Positions 36,452 to 45,670 of a stretch of DNA of 64,000 nt are shown piece after piece. Positions within the stretch are counted from its first letter, which is position 1; every line of letters begins with the position of its first letter. Both the position numbers and the translations under genes were made by a program. Origin of the DNA: Gammaproteobacteria bacterium (GTDB lineage Bacteria > Pseudomonadota > Gammaproteobacteria > Ga0077536); the NCBI GenBank assembly GCA_024235015.1, contig JACKNG010000002.1:186001-250000 (forward strand), written 5' to 3'. The notes under the pieces are model-generated. The model was not told where the DNA came from, searched no databases, and worked only from the letters and a program-made list of their open reading frames with translations.

Positions 36452-37618
36452 ATGAATCTGCACGAATACCAGGCGAAACGGCTGTTCGCCGACTACGGCA
36501 TACCCGTCCAGGACGGCGATGTCGCACGTTCCGCGGCCGAAGCCGTCGAATGCGCGCGCACCCTCGGCGGCGACGCCTGGCTGGTCAAGGCCCAGGTCCA
36601 CGCCGGGGGTCGCGGCAAGGCCGGTGGGGTCAAGTTCACGCGCGACCTGCAGGAACTCGAGGACGTCGCCGGCAAGCTCATCGGTTCACAGCTGGTAACC
36701 AAGCAATCGGCGCCCGATGGCCAGCCGGTCAACTGCGTGCTCATCGCCGCCGCCGCCGACATCGCCCACGAGCTCTACCTCGGCGCGGTCGTCGACCGCG
36801 CCTCGCGCCGCGTCACCTTCATGGCCTCGCGCGCCGGCGGCATGGACATCGAGGAAGTCGCCGCGACCACGCCGGAGAAAATCGTCACCGCCAGCATCGA
36901 CCCGGTGCTCGGCCTGCAGGACTTCCAGTGCCGCCAGATGGGTTTCGCCCTCGAGCTCGACGCCACCCAGCGCAAGCAGCTCGTCGGCATCCTGCACGGG
37001 CTCTACCGCCTGTTCTGCGAGCGCGACCTCAGCCTGGTCGAGATCAACCCCCTGGCCATCCTCACCGACGGCTCGCTGTGCGCGCTCGACGCCAAGATCA
37101 ACGTCGACGACAACGCCCTCTACCGCCAGGACATCGCCGACTGGCGCGATGCCAGCCAGGAGGACGAGAAGGAACGCCGCGCCAAGGAGTTCGACCTGAA
37201 CTACGTAACGCTGGACGGCAACATCGCCTGCATGGTCAACGGGGCGGGGCTGGCCATGGCCACCATGGACATCATCAAGCTGTCCGGCGGCGACCCGGCC
37301 AACTTTCTCGACGTCGGCGGCGGCACCACCGCGGCACGCGTCGCCGAGGCGTTCAAGATCATCGTCTCCGACAGCAAGGTGAAGGCCATCCTGGTCAACA
37401 TCTTCGGCGGCATCGTGCGCTGCGACCTGATCGCCGAGGGCATCATCACGGCGGTCAAGGAGGTCGGCGTCAACGTGCCCGTGGTGGTGCGGCTCGAAGG
37501 CACCAACGTCAACGAGGGCAAGGACATGCTGGCCAAGAGCGGCCTTGCCATCACCAGCGCAGAGAACCTGGCCGATGCCGCGGCCAAGGTCGTCGCCGCC
37601 GCCGGAGGAGCCAACTGA
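36452..37618 (+). CDS. sucC: Succinyl-CoA synthetase (ADP-forming) beta subunit
   Basis: 388 residues from ATG 36452, preceded by AGGGGGA. ATP-grasp domain with VKAQVHAGGRGKAGGVK near the N-terminus, VEINPLAI for metal binding, and a C-terminal CoA-ligase domain (LDVGGGTTAARVAEAFKII; NIFGGIVRCD). It makes nucleoside triphosphate while cleaving succinyl-CoA in the TCA cycle. The stop overlaps the sucD start (TGATG). An 11-bp direct repeat (TGCCAACCCGG, 36406-36416 and 36421-36431) lies just upstream. Confidence 0.96.
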   Translation: MNLHEYQAKRLFADYGIPVQDGDVARSAAEAVECARTLGGDAWLVKAQVHAGGRGKAGGVKFTRDLQELEDVAGKLIGSQLVTKQSAPDGQPVNCVLIAAAADIAHELYLGAVVDRASRRVTFMASRAGGMDIEEVAATTPEKIVTASIDPVLGLQDFQCRQMGFALELDATQRKQLVGILHGLYRLFCERDLSLVEINPLAILTDGSLCALDAKINVDDNALYRQDIADWRDASQEDEKERRAKEFDLNYVTLDGNIACMVNGAGLAMATMDIIKLSGGDPANFLDVGGGTTAARVAEAFKIIVSDSKVKAILVNIFGGIVRCDLIAEGIITAVKEVGVNVPVVVRLEGTNVNEGKDMLAKSGLAITSAENLADAAAKVVAAAGGAN

Positions 37619-38490
37619 TGTCCATTCTCGTCGACAAGAACACCCGCGTGCTGGTCCAGGGCTTCACCGGCAAGCAGGGCACTTTCCATGCCGAGCAGGC
37701 GATCGCCTACGGCACCCAGATCATGGGCGGCGTGACTCCCGGTCGCGGCGGCGAGAAACATCTCGACCGCCCCATCTTCGACACCGTCGCCGACGGCGTC
37801 GCGGCCACCGGCGCCAACGCCTCGGTCATCTTCGTGCCGCCGCCCTTCGCGGCCGATGCCATCGCCGAGGCCGCCGAGGCCGGCATCAAGCTCATCGTCT
37901 GCATCACCGAGGGCATCCCGGTGCTCGACATGCTGCGCATCAAGGCCAGCCTGACCGCGCGCGGCGACGTCTACCTGGTGGGGCCGAACTGTCCCGGAGT
38001 GATCACCCCCGGCCAGTGCAAGATCGGCATCATGCCCGGCGCCATCCACCAACCGGGCAAGATCGGCATCGTCTCGCGCTCCGGCACGCTGACCTACGAG
38101 GCGGTCCACCAGACCACCGCCGCCGGGCTCGGCCAGAGCACCTGCGTGGGCATCGGCGGTGATCCCATCCACGGCATGAACTTCATCGATTGCCTGGGCC
38201 TGTTCCAGGACGACCCGCAGACCGAGGGCATCATCATGGTCGGCGAAATCGGCGGCTCGGCCGAGGAAGAGGCCGCCGCCTTCATCAAGGCCAACGTGAC
38301 CAAGCCGGTGGTCGGCTACATCGCCGGCGTCACCGCGCCGCCCGGCAAGCGCATGGGTCATGCCGGCGCCATCATCTCGGGCGGCAAGGGCACCGCGGAC
38401 GACAAGTTCGCCGCGCTCGAGGCTGCCGGCGTGCACACCGTGCGCTCGCCTGCCGAGCTCGGCTCGGCGATGGCCAAGGCACTCGGCTGA
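37618..38490 (+). CDS. sucD: Succinyl-CoA synthetase alpha subunit
   Basis: 290 residues. The CoA-binding N-terminal domain shows QGFTGKQGTFHAEQAI and GGVTPGRGG; the phosphohistidine lies in GHAGAIISGGKGTA. It forms the heterotetramer with SucC. No other TCA genes are adjacent, unlike the sdh-suc cluster of E. coli, but a sucCD pair next to pilSR is a known gammaproteobacterial arrangement. Confidence 0.96.
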   Translation: MSILVDKNTRVLVQGFTGKQGTFHAEQAIAYGTQIMGGVTPGRGGEKHLDRPIFDTVADGVAATGANASVIFVPPPFAADAIAEAAEAGIKLIVCITEGIPVLDMLRIKASLTARGDVYLVGPNCPGVITPGQCKIGIMPGAIHQPGKIGIVSRSGTLTYEAVHQTTAAGLGQSTCVGIGGDPIHGMNFIDCLGLFQDDPQTEGIIMVGEIGGSAEEEAAAFIKANVTKPVVGYIAGVTAPPGKRMGHAGAIISGGKGTADDKFAALEAAGVHTVRSPAELGSAMAKALG

Positions 38491-38509
38491 GCCGGCCACG
38501 GTCCGTGCC

Positions 38510-38538
38510 GGGGCACCGGCGCGGACCGCCGGTGCCCC
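38510..38538 (+). promoter_or_regulatory. Very stable hairpin between sucD and nadE
   Basis: A perfect 11-bp GC stem (GGGGCACCGGC / GCCGGTGCCCC) with a 7-base loop ends only 3 bases before the nadE ATG at 38542. It occupies the place of a ribosome-binding site, and no T-run follows. It may end the sucCD transcript, block nadE translation, or both. Confidence 0.6.
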
Positions 38539-38541
38539 CCG

Positions 38542-40173
38542 ATGACCACCCTGCGTTTCGCGCTCGCCCAGGCCAATTTCTGCGTCGGCGACATCGCCGG
38601 TAACGCGGCCCGCATCATCGAACTGGCGCGCCAGGCGCGCGACCGCGACGGCGCCGACGTCGTCGTCTTCCCGGAACTGGCGGTCACCGGCTATCCGCCC
38701 GAGGACCTGCTGTTCCGGCCCGGCCTGCACCGCCGCGTGCGCGCCGCGATGGAAGGCATCGCGCGCGCGGTCACCGACATCCACCTGGTGGTGGGCTACC
38801 CCGAACTCGACGGCAGCGCGCTCTACAACAGCGCGGCCGTGCTGCACGGTGGCACGGTGGTCGCCAACTACCGCAAGCAGCGCCTGCCCAACTACTCGGT
38901 ATTCGACGAAAAGCGCTATTTCCAGGAAGGCGACGCGGCGGTCGTGGTCGACATCGCCGGCGTGCGCGTGGGGCTGAGCATCTGCGAGGACATCTGGTCG
39001 CCCGATACCGCCAGCCAGGCCGCGGCGGCCGGCGCGGAAGTCATCTGCAACATCAATGCCTCGCCCTACCACGTCGGCAAGGCCGCCGAGCGCACCGAGG
39101 CGGTGACACGGGCGGCCCAGGCCGCGCATTGCCCGGTGCTCTACGTCAACACCATCGGCGGCCAGGACGAGCTGATCTTCGACGGCGGCTCGTTCGCCCT
39201 CGATGCCGATGGCACAATCGCCGCGCTGGCGCCGGTGTTCGACGAAACGCTGCTGCTGGTCGAACTCGAACGCGGCGCCGCCGGCTGGACACCGCGCGGC
39301 GCGCTCGCCGCCCAGCCCGAGGTCGAGGCGGCGGTCTACCAGGCGCTGGTACTCGGCATCGGCGACTACGTGCGCAAGAACCGCTTCAACGGCTGCGTGC
39401 TCGGACTGTCCGGCGGCATCGACTCGGCCCTCACCCTGGCGCTCGCGGTCGACGCGCTGGGCGGCGCGGCCATCACGGCGGTCTCGATGCCGTCGCGCTA
39501 CACCGCGGACATGAGCATCGACGACGCCCGCGAGGAGGCGCACCTGCTCGGCTGCGCGTTTCACGTCGTGCCGATCGAACGCCCGGTCGGCGCGTTCACC
39601 GAGACCCTCGCCGGGCTCATCGACGTCGACCGCGGCGTGACCCCGCAGAACATCCAGGCGCGCAGTCGCGGCGTGATCCTGATGGCGATTTCGAACGCCA
39701 CCGGCGCCATCGTGCTGGCGACCGGCAACAAGAGCGAGATGGCGGTCGGCTATGCCACGCTCTACGGCGACATGGCGGGCGGCTTCGCACCGCTCAAGGA
39801 CATCCCCAAGACCCTGGTCTATCGCCTCGCCGAGTGGCGCAATCGCCAGGGCGTGGTCATCCCGCCGCGGGTCATCGAGCGCCCGCCCACCGCGGAGCTC
39901 GCGCCCGACCAGAAGGACACCGATTCGCTACCGCCCTACGAGGTACTCGATCCCATTCTCGAACGCTACATCGAACGCGACATGACGCCGCGCGAGATCG
40001 CCGCCGAGGGCTACGATGCCGAGACCGTGCGGCGCGTCGCCGGCATGGTCGACCGCAACGAGTACAAGCGGCGTCAGGCCGCACCCGGGGTCCGTATCAC
40101 GAAGCGCGCTTTCGGGCGCGATCGGCGCTTTCCCATCACTTCGCGCTACAACGAGGATCCGCTCCCGCGCTGA
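38542..40173 (+). CDS. nadE: Glutamine-dependent NAD+ synthetase
   Basis: 543 residues. An N-terminal nitrilase-type glutaminase domain (about 1-250) has catalytic Glu (VFPELAVTGYPPEDLL), Lys (YRKQRLPNYSVFDEKRYF) and Cys (LSICEDIW). The C-terminal synthetase has the PP-loop LGLSGGIDSALT and ATGNKSEMAVGY. It amidates deamido-NAD+ using glutamine. No recognisable ribosome-binding site precedes ATG 38542; the start nonetheless matches the family N-terminus (LRFALAQANFCVGDI). Confidence 0.95.
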   Translation: MTTLRFALAQANFCVGDIAGNAARIIELARQARDRDGADVVVFPELAVTGYPPEDLLFRPGLHRRVRAAMEGIARAVTDIHLVVGYPELDGSALYNSAAVLHGGTVVANYRKQRLPNYSVFDEKRYFQEGDAAVVVDIAGVRVGLSICEDIWSPDTASQAAAAGAEVICNINASPYHVGKAAERTEAVTRAAQAAHCPVLYVNTIGGQDELIFDGGSFALDADGTIAALAPVFDETLLLVELERGAAGWTPRGALAAQPEVEAAVYQALVLGIGDYVRKNRFNGCVLGLSGGIDSALTLALAVDALGGAAITAVSMPSRYTADMSIDDAREEAHLLGCAFHVVPIERPVGAFTETLAGLIDVDRGVTPQNIQARSRGVILMAISNATGAIVLATGNKSEMAVGYATLYGDMAGGFAPLKDIPKTLVYRLAEWRNRQGVVIPPRVIERPPTAELAPDQKDTDSLPPYEVLDPILERYIERDMTPREIAAEGYDAETVRRVAGMVDRNEYKRRQAAPGVRITKRAFGRDRRFPITSRYNEDPLPR

Positions 40174-40191
40174 GATCGGCGCCGCGCGCCA

Positions 40192-40995
40192 TCAGCGCAC
40201 CGCGGTCTGCTTGACCTCCTCGATGCCCGGGTGGTTGGGATAGTTGAGTTCGAGTACGCGCTCGGCGTCGGCCGCGAGATCGTTCAGCTCGAGCACCTTG
40301 TAGCACTTCGCCAGCAGCACCAGCGCCTCCGGCATGGCCGGCGTCTGCTGGTAGTTCTCGACCACGTAGCGGGCGCGGTTGGCCGCCGCGACGAAGGCGC
40401 CGCGACGCATGTAGTAGTTGGCGACGTTGACCTCGTGCTGGGCGAGGATGTTGCGCAGGTGCTTCATGCGCAGCTGGGCGTCCTCGACGTAGATGCTGTC
40501 GGGGAACCGCTTGATCAGCTCCGAGAAGTCGTTGAACGACTGCAGCGAGGCGCCGGGGTCGCGCTGCGAGGGATCCTTGGGCAGGTAGCGCTCGGCCAGG
40601 CCGTAGCCGCGGCCGAAGTTGATCAGGCCGCGCAGGTAGTAGGCATAGGCCATGTGCTGGTGCGTCGGGTAGAGCTTGATGAACCGATCGATGGTGGCGA
40701 CGGCCTGCGCCGGGTCGTCGGTGCGGTAGTAGCAATAGGCCATCTCGAGCTGCGCGTGCTGGGTGTAGATGCCGAACGGGTAGCGCGCCTGCAGTTTCTC
40801 GTAGTACTCGATGGCGGCGGCACAGGAGCCCGAGTCGAGACGATCCTTGGCGGCGTGGTAGAGCTTGTCCTCGGGCCACTTGGCCGCCTCGCGGTCACGA
40901 TCGCTCTGGCTCTGGAAATAGCCGCAGGCGGACAATGCGAGAATGAGGGCGAGGCCGCACAGGCGGGCGAGCAGGCGCGAGGGCGATGGCATCAT
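40192..40995 (-). CDS. bamD: Outer-membrane assembly lipoprotein BamD
   Basis: 267 residues. Signal peptide with lipobox LSAC (lipidated Cys about 24), then five TPR-like repeats (AAIEYYEKLQARYPFGIYTQHAQLEMAYCYYRTDD and onward), as in YfiO. It is the essential partner of BamA in inserting outer-membrane beta-barrels. Divergent from rluD across 99 bases, the standard gammaproteobacterial layout. Confidence 0.95.
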   Translation of the reverse strand: MMPSPSRLLARLCGLALILALSACGYFQSQSDRDREAAKWPEDKLYHAAKDRLDSGSCAAAIEYYEKLQARYPFGIYTQHAQLEMAYCYYRTDDPAQAVATIDRFIKLYPTHQHMAYAYYLRGLINFGRGYGLAERYLPKDPSQRDPGASLQSFNDFSELIKRFPDSIYVEDAQLRMKHLRNILAQHEVNVANYYMRRGAFVAAANRARYVVENYQQTPAMPEALVLLAKCYKVLELNDLAADAERVLELNYPNHPGIEEVKQTAVR

Positions 40996-41094
40996 GAAGC
41001 GTGGTATCCGCAGCGTGGAGGGGGCTCGAATGGGGCCGCGATCTTACCCCGCGCATCGGAAGACCGACAATCGAACGGCGCGGCGGGCCGGCGC

Positions 41095-42063
41095 ATGACC
41101 GGCGCGCACACCGAGCAGCACGCGCTCGAGGTGCCGCCGGAGCTCGACGGCGCCCGCTTCGACCAGGCCCTGGCGCAATTGCTCCGGCAGTACTCGCGCA
41201 CCCTGCTCAAGGGCTGGATCGAGGCCGGCGCGGCGACCCTCAACGCGCGCCCCGCCCGCCCGCGCGACCGCGTCCATGCCGGCGACCGGGTCGCCGTGAC
41301 CGCCACCCTGGAGACGGACGAGCGCCTCGCGCCGCAGGCAGTGCCCTACGCCGTGGTGTTCGCCGACGACGACCTCATCGTCATCGACAAGCCCGCCGGG
41401 CTGGTGGTCCACCCCGGCGCCGGCAATCGCGACCACACCCTGGTCAACGGCCTCGTCGCGGCCTGGCCCGAACTCGGTCGCCTGCCGCGCGCCGGGCTCG
41501 TCCACCGCATCGACAAGGACACCTCGGGCCTGCTGCTGGTGGCCCGGCGTCCGGCCAGTTTCCAGGCCCTGGTGCGCGCGATGGCGGCGCGCCGCGTCGA
41601 GCGCACCTACCACGCCGTGGTGCGCGGCGTGCTGGTGGCCGGTGGCACCATCGAGGCGCCGATCCGCCGCGATCCGCGCCAGCGCACGCGCATGGCCGTG
41701 GGCGAAGGCGGCCGCGCCGCGGTAACCCATTACCGCGTGCTGGAACGCTACCGCGCCCACACCCTGCTCGAAGTCCACCTGGAAACCGGGCGTACCCACC
41801 AGATCCGCGTGCACATGGCCTGGCGCGGCCATGCCCTGGTCGGCGACCCGGTCTACGGCGGCCGCGCGCGCGCCGTGGCCGGGGCCACGCCCGCGCTCGC
41901 TGCCGCACTGGCCGGTTTCCAGCGCCAGGCCCTGCATGCCACGGCCCTCGCCTTCGACCACCCGGCGGACGATCGCCGCCTCGGCTTCACGTCCGCCCAT
42001 CCTGCCGATTTCGCCGCCCTGCTGGTGGCACTCGGGCAGGATCTCGCGGCGGCCTCGGCATGA
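41095..42063 (+). CDS. rluD: 23S rRNA pseudouridine(1911/1915/1917) synthase RluD
   Basis: 322 residues. N-terminal S4 RNA-binding domain (about 14-75), then the catalytic core with HRIDKDTSGLLLVAR supplying the nucleophilic Asp, and ETGRTHQIRVHMAW. It modifies helix 69 of 23S rRNA and supports ribosome assembly. The stop overlaps the pgeF start (ATGA). Confidence 0.95.
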   Translation: MTGAHTEQHALEVPPELDGARFDQALAQLLRQYSRTLLKGWIEAGAATLNARPARPRDRVHAGDRVAVTATLETDERLAPQAVPYAVVFADDDLIVIDKPAGLVVHPGAGNRDHTLVNGLVAAWPELGRLPRAGLVHRIDKDTSGLLLVARRPASFQALVRAMAARRVERTYHAVVRGVLVAGGTIEAPIRRDPRQRTRMAVGEGGRAAVTHYRVLERYRAHTLLEVHLETGRTHQIRVHMAWRGHALVGDPVYGGRARAVAGATPALAAALAGFQRQALHATALAFDHPADDRRLGFTSAHPADFAALLVALGQDLAAASA

Positions 42064-42869
42064 GCGACGTGGCCAGCGGCCCGGCCCTGCTGGTACCCGA
42101 GTGGCCGGCCCCGCCGCGGGTAAGCGCCTGTTTCACGACCCGCAGGGGTGGCTGCAGCAATGCGCCCTGGGATTCGTTCAACCTGGCGACCCACGTCGGC
42201 GACGCCACCGCCGCCGTGGCCCGCAACCGCGCCCTGCTCGGCGATCGACTCGGGGCCGACGTCAGCCCCTGCTGGATGGAGCAGGTGCACGGCGAGCGGG
42301 TTGTGCGCCTCGACGCGCGGCCCGGCGAACCCTTGCGCGCGGATGCCGCCATTACCCGCCGGCCCGGCCTCGCCTGCACGGTGATGGTCGCCGATTGCGT
42401 GCCGATACTGTTGTGCGCAGCCGATGGCGGCGAAGTCGCCGCGGTACACGCCGGCTGGCGCGGCCTCGCCAACGGCATCGTCGGCCGCGCCGTCGCCGCC
42501 TTCTCGGCAATGCCGTCTACCCTGCTGGCCTGGATCGGGCCGTGCATCGGGGCCGGCGCCTACGTCGTCGACGACGCGCTCAGAACGCGCTTTCTCGAAC
42601 TCGACCCCGGCGCCGCCGGTTGCTTTAGCGGCGGCCCGGCACAATGGCACTTCGACCTCCACGCCCTCGCCCACCGCCAGCTCGCCCTGGCCGGCATCAC
42701 GGCCGTCTACGGTGCGCCGTGCTGTGTCCATGCCGACGCGACGCGCTTCTACTCCTACCGGCGCGACGGCGTGACTGGCCGCATGGCGGCCTTGATCTGG
42801 ATCAGGACCGCCGGCGGGCAGGGTGGCGAGCGCACCCGATCCGGGCGCACCGGCACCGGCCGCGGTTGA
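42060..42869 (+). CDS. pgeF: Purine nucleoside phosphorylase / polyphenol oxidase family PgeF (YfiH)
   Basis: 269 residues. The conserved motifs are FTTRRGGCS, the Cys in ADCVPILL, HAGWRG, and a C-terminal GAPCCVHADATRFYSYRRDG. Members edit cytosolic peptidoglycan precursors (PgeF) or act as purine nucleoside enzymes and copper oxidases in vitro. The rluD-pgeF-clpB order is conserved in Gammaproteobacteria. An unusual Gly/Arg/Thr tail of about 20 residues ends the protein. Confidence 0.92.
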   Translation: MSDVASGPALLVPEWPAPPRVSACFTTRRGGCSNAPWDSFNLATHVGDATAAVARNRALLGDRLGADVSPCWMEQVHGERVVRLDARPGEPLRADAAITRRPGLACTVMVADCVPILLCAADGGEVAAVHAGWRGLANGIVGRAVAAFSAMPSTLLAWIGPCIGAGAYVVDDALRTRFLELDPGAAGCFSGGPAQWHFDLHALAHRQLALAGITAVYGAPCCVHADATRFYSYRRDGVTGRMAALIWIRTAGGQGGERTRSGRTGTGRG

Positions 42870-42893
42870 TCTGCCTCTCCGACGGCCCCATGT
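42865..42893 (+). promoter_or_regulatory. Candidate sigma-32 heat-shock promoter of clpB
   Basis: GTTGAT (42865-42870, overlapping the pgeF stop), 15 bases, then CCCCATGT (42886-42893). The second element matches the sigma-32 -10 consensus CCCCATNT; the -35 half is a weaker match to CTTGAA. The -10 also sits inside a GGCCCC/GGGGCC palindrome. ClpB is a classic heat-shock gene, which supports the call. Confidence 0.45.
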
Positions 42894-42931
42894 GGGGGCC
42901 ATCTCAGATTCCCCGACAGAGGTTGTGACGC

Positions 42932-45523
42932 ATGCGCGCGGACAAGATGACCCACAAATTCCAGCAGGCCCTTGCCGAGGGCCAGAGCCTCGCGCTCGGC
43001 CGCGACAACCAGTTCATCGAGCCGCTGCACGTCATGGTCGCCCTGCTCGACCAGGAGGGCAGCACGGTACGCCACGTGCTGCAGAACACCGGTGTCAACG
43101 TGTCGCGCCTGCGCTCGCAGCTCGGCCGCGCGATCGAGCGCCTGCCCAAGGTGTCGGGGGCGGCCGGCGAAGTGCATCCCTCCAATGCGCTGGTCAAGAT
43201 CCTGAACCTGACCGACAAGCTCGCGCAGGAACGCAAGGACGCCTACATCGCTTCCGAGCTGTTCGTCATCGCCGCCTTGCAGGATGGCGGCGAGCTGGCC
43301 CGTCTGCTCACCGAACAGGGCGCGGACGAGGCACGCCTGCGCGAAGCCATCGACGCCCTGCGCGGCGGCGAGGCAGTGAGCGACCCCAACGCCGAGGAGA
43401 ACCGCCAGGCGCTGGAGAAGTACACCATCGACCTGACCGCCCGCGCCGAGCAGGGCAAGCTCGACCCGGTCATCGGCCGCGACGAGGAAATCCGCCGCAC
43501 CATCCAGGTCCTGCAGCGCCGTACCAAGAACAACCCCGTGCTGATCGGCGAGCCGGGCGTCGGCAAGACCGCCATCGTCGAAGGCCTCGCCCAGCGCATC
43601 GTCAACGGCGAGGTGCCGGAAGGCCTCAAGCGTCGGCGCGTGCTGGCCCTCGACATGGGCGCGCTGATCGCCGGGGCCAAGTTCCGCGGCGAGTTCGAGG
43701 AACGCCTCAAGGCGGTCTTGAACGATCTCGCCAAGCAGGGCGGCCAGGTCATCCTGTTCATCGACGAGCTGCACACCATGGTCGGCGCCGGCAAGGCCGA
43801 GGGCGCGATGGACGCCGGCAACATGCTCAAGCCGGCGCTCGCCCGCGGCGAATTGCACTGCGTGGGCGCAACCACGCTGGACGAGTATCGCCAGTACATC
43901 GAGAAGGACGCCGCCCTCGAACGACGCTTTCAGAAGGTGCTGGTCGACGAACCCTCGATCGAGGACACCATTGCCATCCTGCGCGGGCTCAAGGAGCGCT
44001 ACGCGGTCCACCACGGGGTCGAGATCACCGATCCCGCGATCGTCGCCGCGGCCCAGCTCTCGCACCGCTACATCACCGATCGCCAGCTGCCGGACAAGGC
44101 CATCGACCTCATCGACGAGGCCGCCAGCCGCATCAGCATCGAGATCGATTCCAAGCCGGAGGCGATGGACCGGCTCGACCGGCGCGCGATCCAGCTCAAG
44201 ATCGAGCGCGAGGCCCTGCGCAAGGAGAAGGACGAGGCCTCCAAGCGCCGCCTCGACGACCTCGAACGCCAGATCGACGAAATCGAGCGCGAGTACGCCG
44301 ATCTCGAGGAGATCTGGAAGGCCGAGAAGGCCGCGCTGGCCGGTACCCACCACGCCCAGGCCGAGCTGGAGCGCGCCCGCATCGAGTTCGAGAACGCGCG
44401 CCGGGCGGGCGACCTGAACCGCATGTCGGAACTGCAGTACGGCATCATCCCCGAGCTCGAAAAGCAGCTCGCCGCGGCGCCGGAGGCCGGTGACAGGCCG
44501 CAGCAGCTCCTGCGCAACCGGGTCACCGAGGAGGAGGTCGCCGAAGTCGTGTCGAAATGGACCGGCATCCCGGTGGCCAAGATGCTCGAGGGCGAACGCG
44601 ACAAGCTGCTGCGCATGGAGGATGCCCTGCACAAGCGGGTCATCGGCCAGGACGAGGCGGTCACCGCGGTGGCGAATGCCATCCGGCGCTCACGTGCCGG
44701 CCTGTCCGACCCCAATCGTCCCAACGGCTCGTTCCTGTTCCTGGGCCCGACCGGTGTCGGCAAGACCGAGCTGTGCAAGTCGCTGGCCGAGTTCCTGTTC
44801 GACACCGAAGAGGCCCTGGTCCGCATGGACATGTCCGAATACATGGAAAAACACGCGGTTGCGCGCCTGATCGGGGCACCGCCCGGCTACGTCGGCTACG
44901 AGGAGGGCGGCTACCTGACGGAAGCCGTACGCCGCAAGCCCTACTCGGTGCTGTTGCTCGACGAAGTCGAGAAGGCCCACCCCGACGTCTTCAACATCCT
45001 TCTCCAGGTACTCGACGACGGCCGCCTGACCGACGGCCACGGCCGCACCGTGGATTTCCGCAACACGGTCATCGTCATGACTTCCAACCTCGGTTCGGAC
45101 GCCATCCAGACGATGGCCGACGACGAGCACTACGACGAGATGAAACGTGCCGTCATGGAGGTGGTTTCGCGCCACTTCCGGCCGGAATTCATCAACCGCA
45201 TCGACGAGGTGGTGGTCTTCCACGGCCTGCGCCAGGCCCAGATCCGGGCCATCGCCGAGGTCCAGATCGCGCGCCTGCGGGAACGCCTGGCCGAGCAGGA
45301 TCTCGGCCTCGAGGTCACTCCACGCGCACTCGACCGGCTCGGTGCCGCCGGTTTCGACCCCGTCTACGGCGCACGGCCGCTCAAGCGCGCGATCCAGAAC
45401 CTGCTGGAAACGACGCTCGCCGAAGCCATCCTCGGCGGGCGATACCAGCGCGGCGACCTCATCAAGGTCGACGACGGCGACGACGGCCTGACCTTCGAGG
45501 CGGTCCGCCCCGACGCCGCCTGA
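42932..45523 (+). CDS. clpB: ATP-dependent disaggregase ClpB
   Basis: 863 residues, standard ClpB length. N domain (1-145), AAA-1 with Walker A GEPGVGKT and FIDELHTMVGAG, the coiled-coil middle domain (about 400-525: LKIEREALRKEKDEASKRR), AAA-2 with GPTGVGKTE and LLLDEVEKAHPDVF, and the KWTGIPVAKM linker. It works with DnaK to rescue aggregated proteins. ATG 42932 follows an AGAGG ribosome-binding sequence. Confidence 0.97.
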   Translation: MRADKMTHKFQQALAEGQSLALGRDNQFIEPLHVMVALLDQEGSTVRHVLQNTGVNVSRLRSQLGRAIERLPKVSGAAGEVHPSNALVKILNLTDKLAQERKDAYIASELFVIAALQDGGELARLLTEQGADEARLREAIDALRGGEAVSDPNAEENRQALEKYTIDLTARAEQGKLDPVIGRDEEIRRTIQVLQRRTKNNPVLIGEPGVGKTAIVEGLAQRIVNGEVPEGLKRRRVLALDMGALIAGAKFRGEFEERLKAVLNDLAKQGGQVILFIDELHTMVGAGKAEGAMDAGNMLKPALARGELHCVGATTLDEYRQYIEKDAALERRFQKVLVDEPSIEDTIAILRGLKERYAVHHGVEITDPAIVAAAQLSHRYITDRQLPDKAIDLIDEAASRISIEIDSKPEAMDRLDRRAIQLKIEREALRKEKDEASKRRLDDLERQIDEIEREYADLEEIWKAEKAALAGTHHAQAELERARIEFENARRAGDLNRMSELQYGIIPELEKQLAAAPEAGDRPQQLLRNRVTEEEVAEVVSKWTGIPVAKMLEGERDKLLRMEDALHKRVIGQDEAVTAVANAIRRSRAGLSDPNRPNGSFLFLGPTGVGKTELCKSLAEFLFDTEEALVRMDMSEYMEKHAVARLIGAPPGYVGYEEGGYLTEAVRRKPYSVLLLDEVEKAHPDVFNILLQVLDDGRLTDGHGRTVDFRNTVIVMTSNLGSDAIQTMADDEHYDEMKRAVMEVVSRHFRPEFINRIDEVVVFHGLRQAQIRAIAEVQIARLRERLAEQDLGLEVTPRALDRLGAAGFDPVYGARPLKRAIQNLLETTLAEAILGGRYQRGDLIKVDDGDDGLTFEAVRPDAA

Positions 45524-45556
45524 ACCGCTACCCGGCGGCCCCTCCCGGCCGCCACG

Positions 45557-45582
45557 ACAGCCCGGCAAGGATGTCGGGCTGT
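45557..45582 (+). terminator. Hairpin after clpB, possible terminator
   Basis: An 8-bp stem (ACAGCCCG / CGGGCTGT) with a 10-base loop lies 34 bases after the clpB stop. Only short A/T tracts follow (AAAATCTTTC), so termination is plausible but not textbook. The rest of the 147-base gap before pilB has no recognised promoter. Confidence 0.45.
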
Positions 45583-45670
45583 CCACGAAAATCTTTCGCT
45601 CCGGTGGTCATTTAGGGCCGGTTAATCTACCATTTTGTCTGGAGTCAACTGTCCCCACGAGCGAATCCCA

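Noticed and set aside
37201..39564. Open frame of 787 codons on the minus strand over sucC, sucD and nadE
   Set aside because: It is antisense to three clear enzymes and has no domain of its own.
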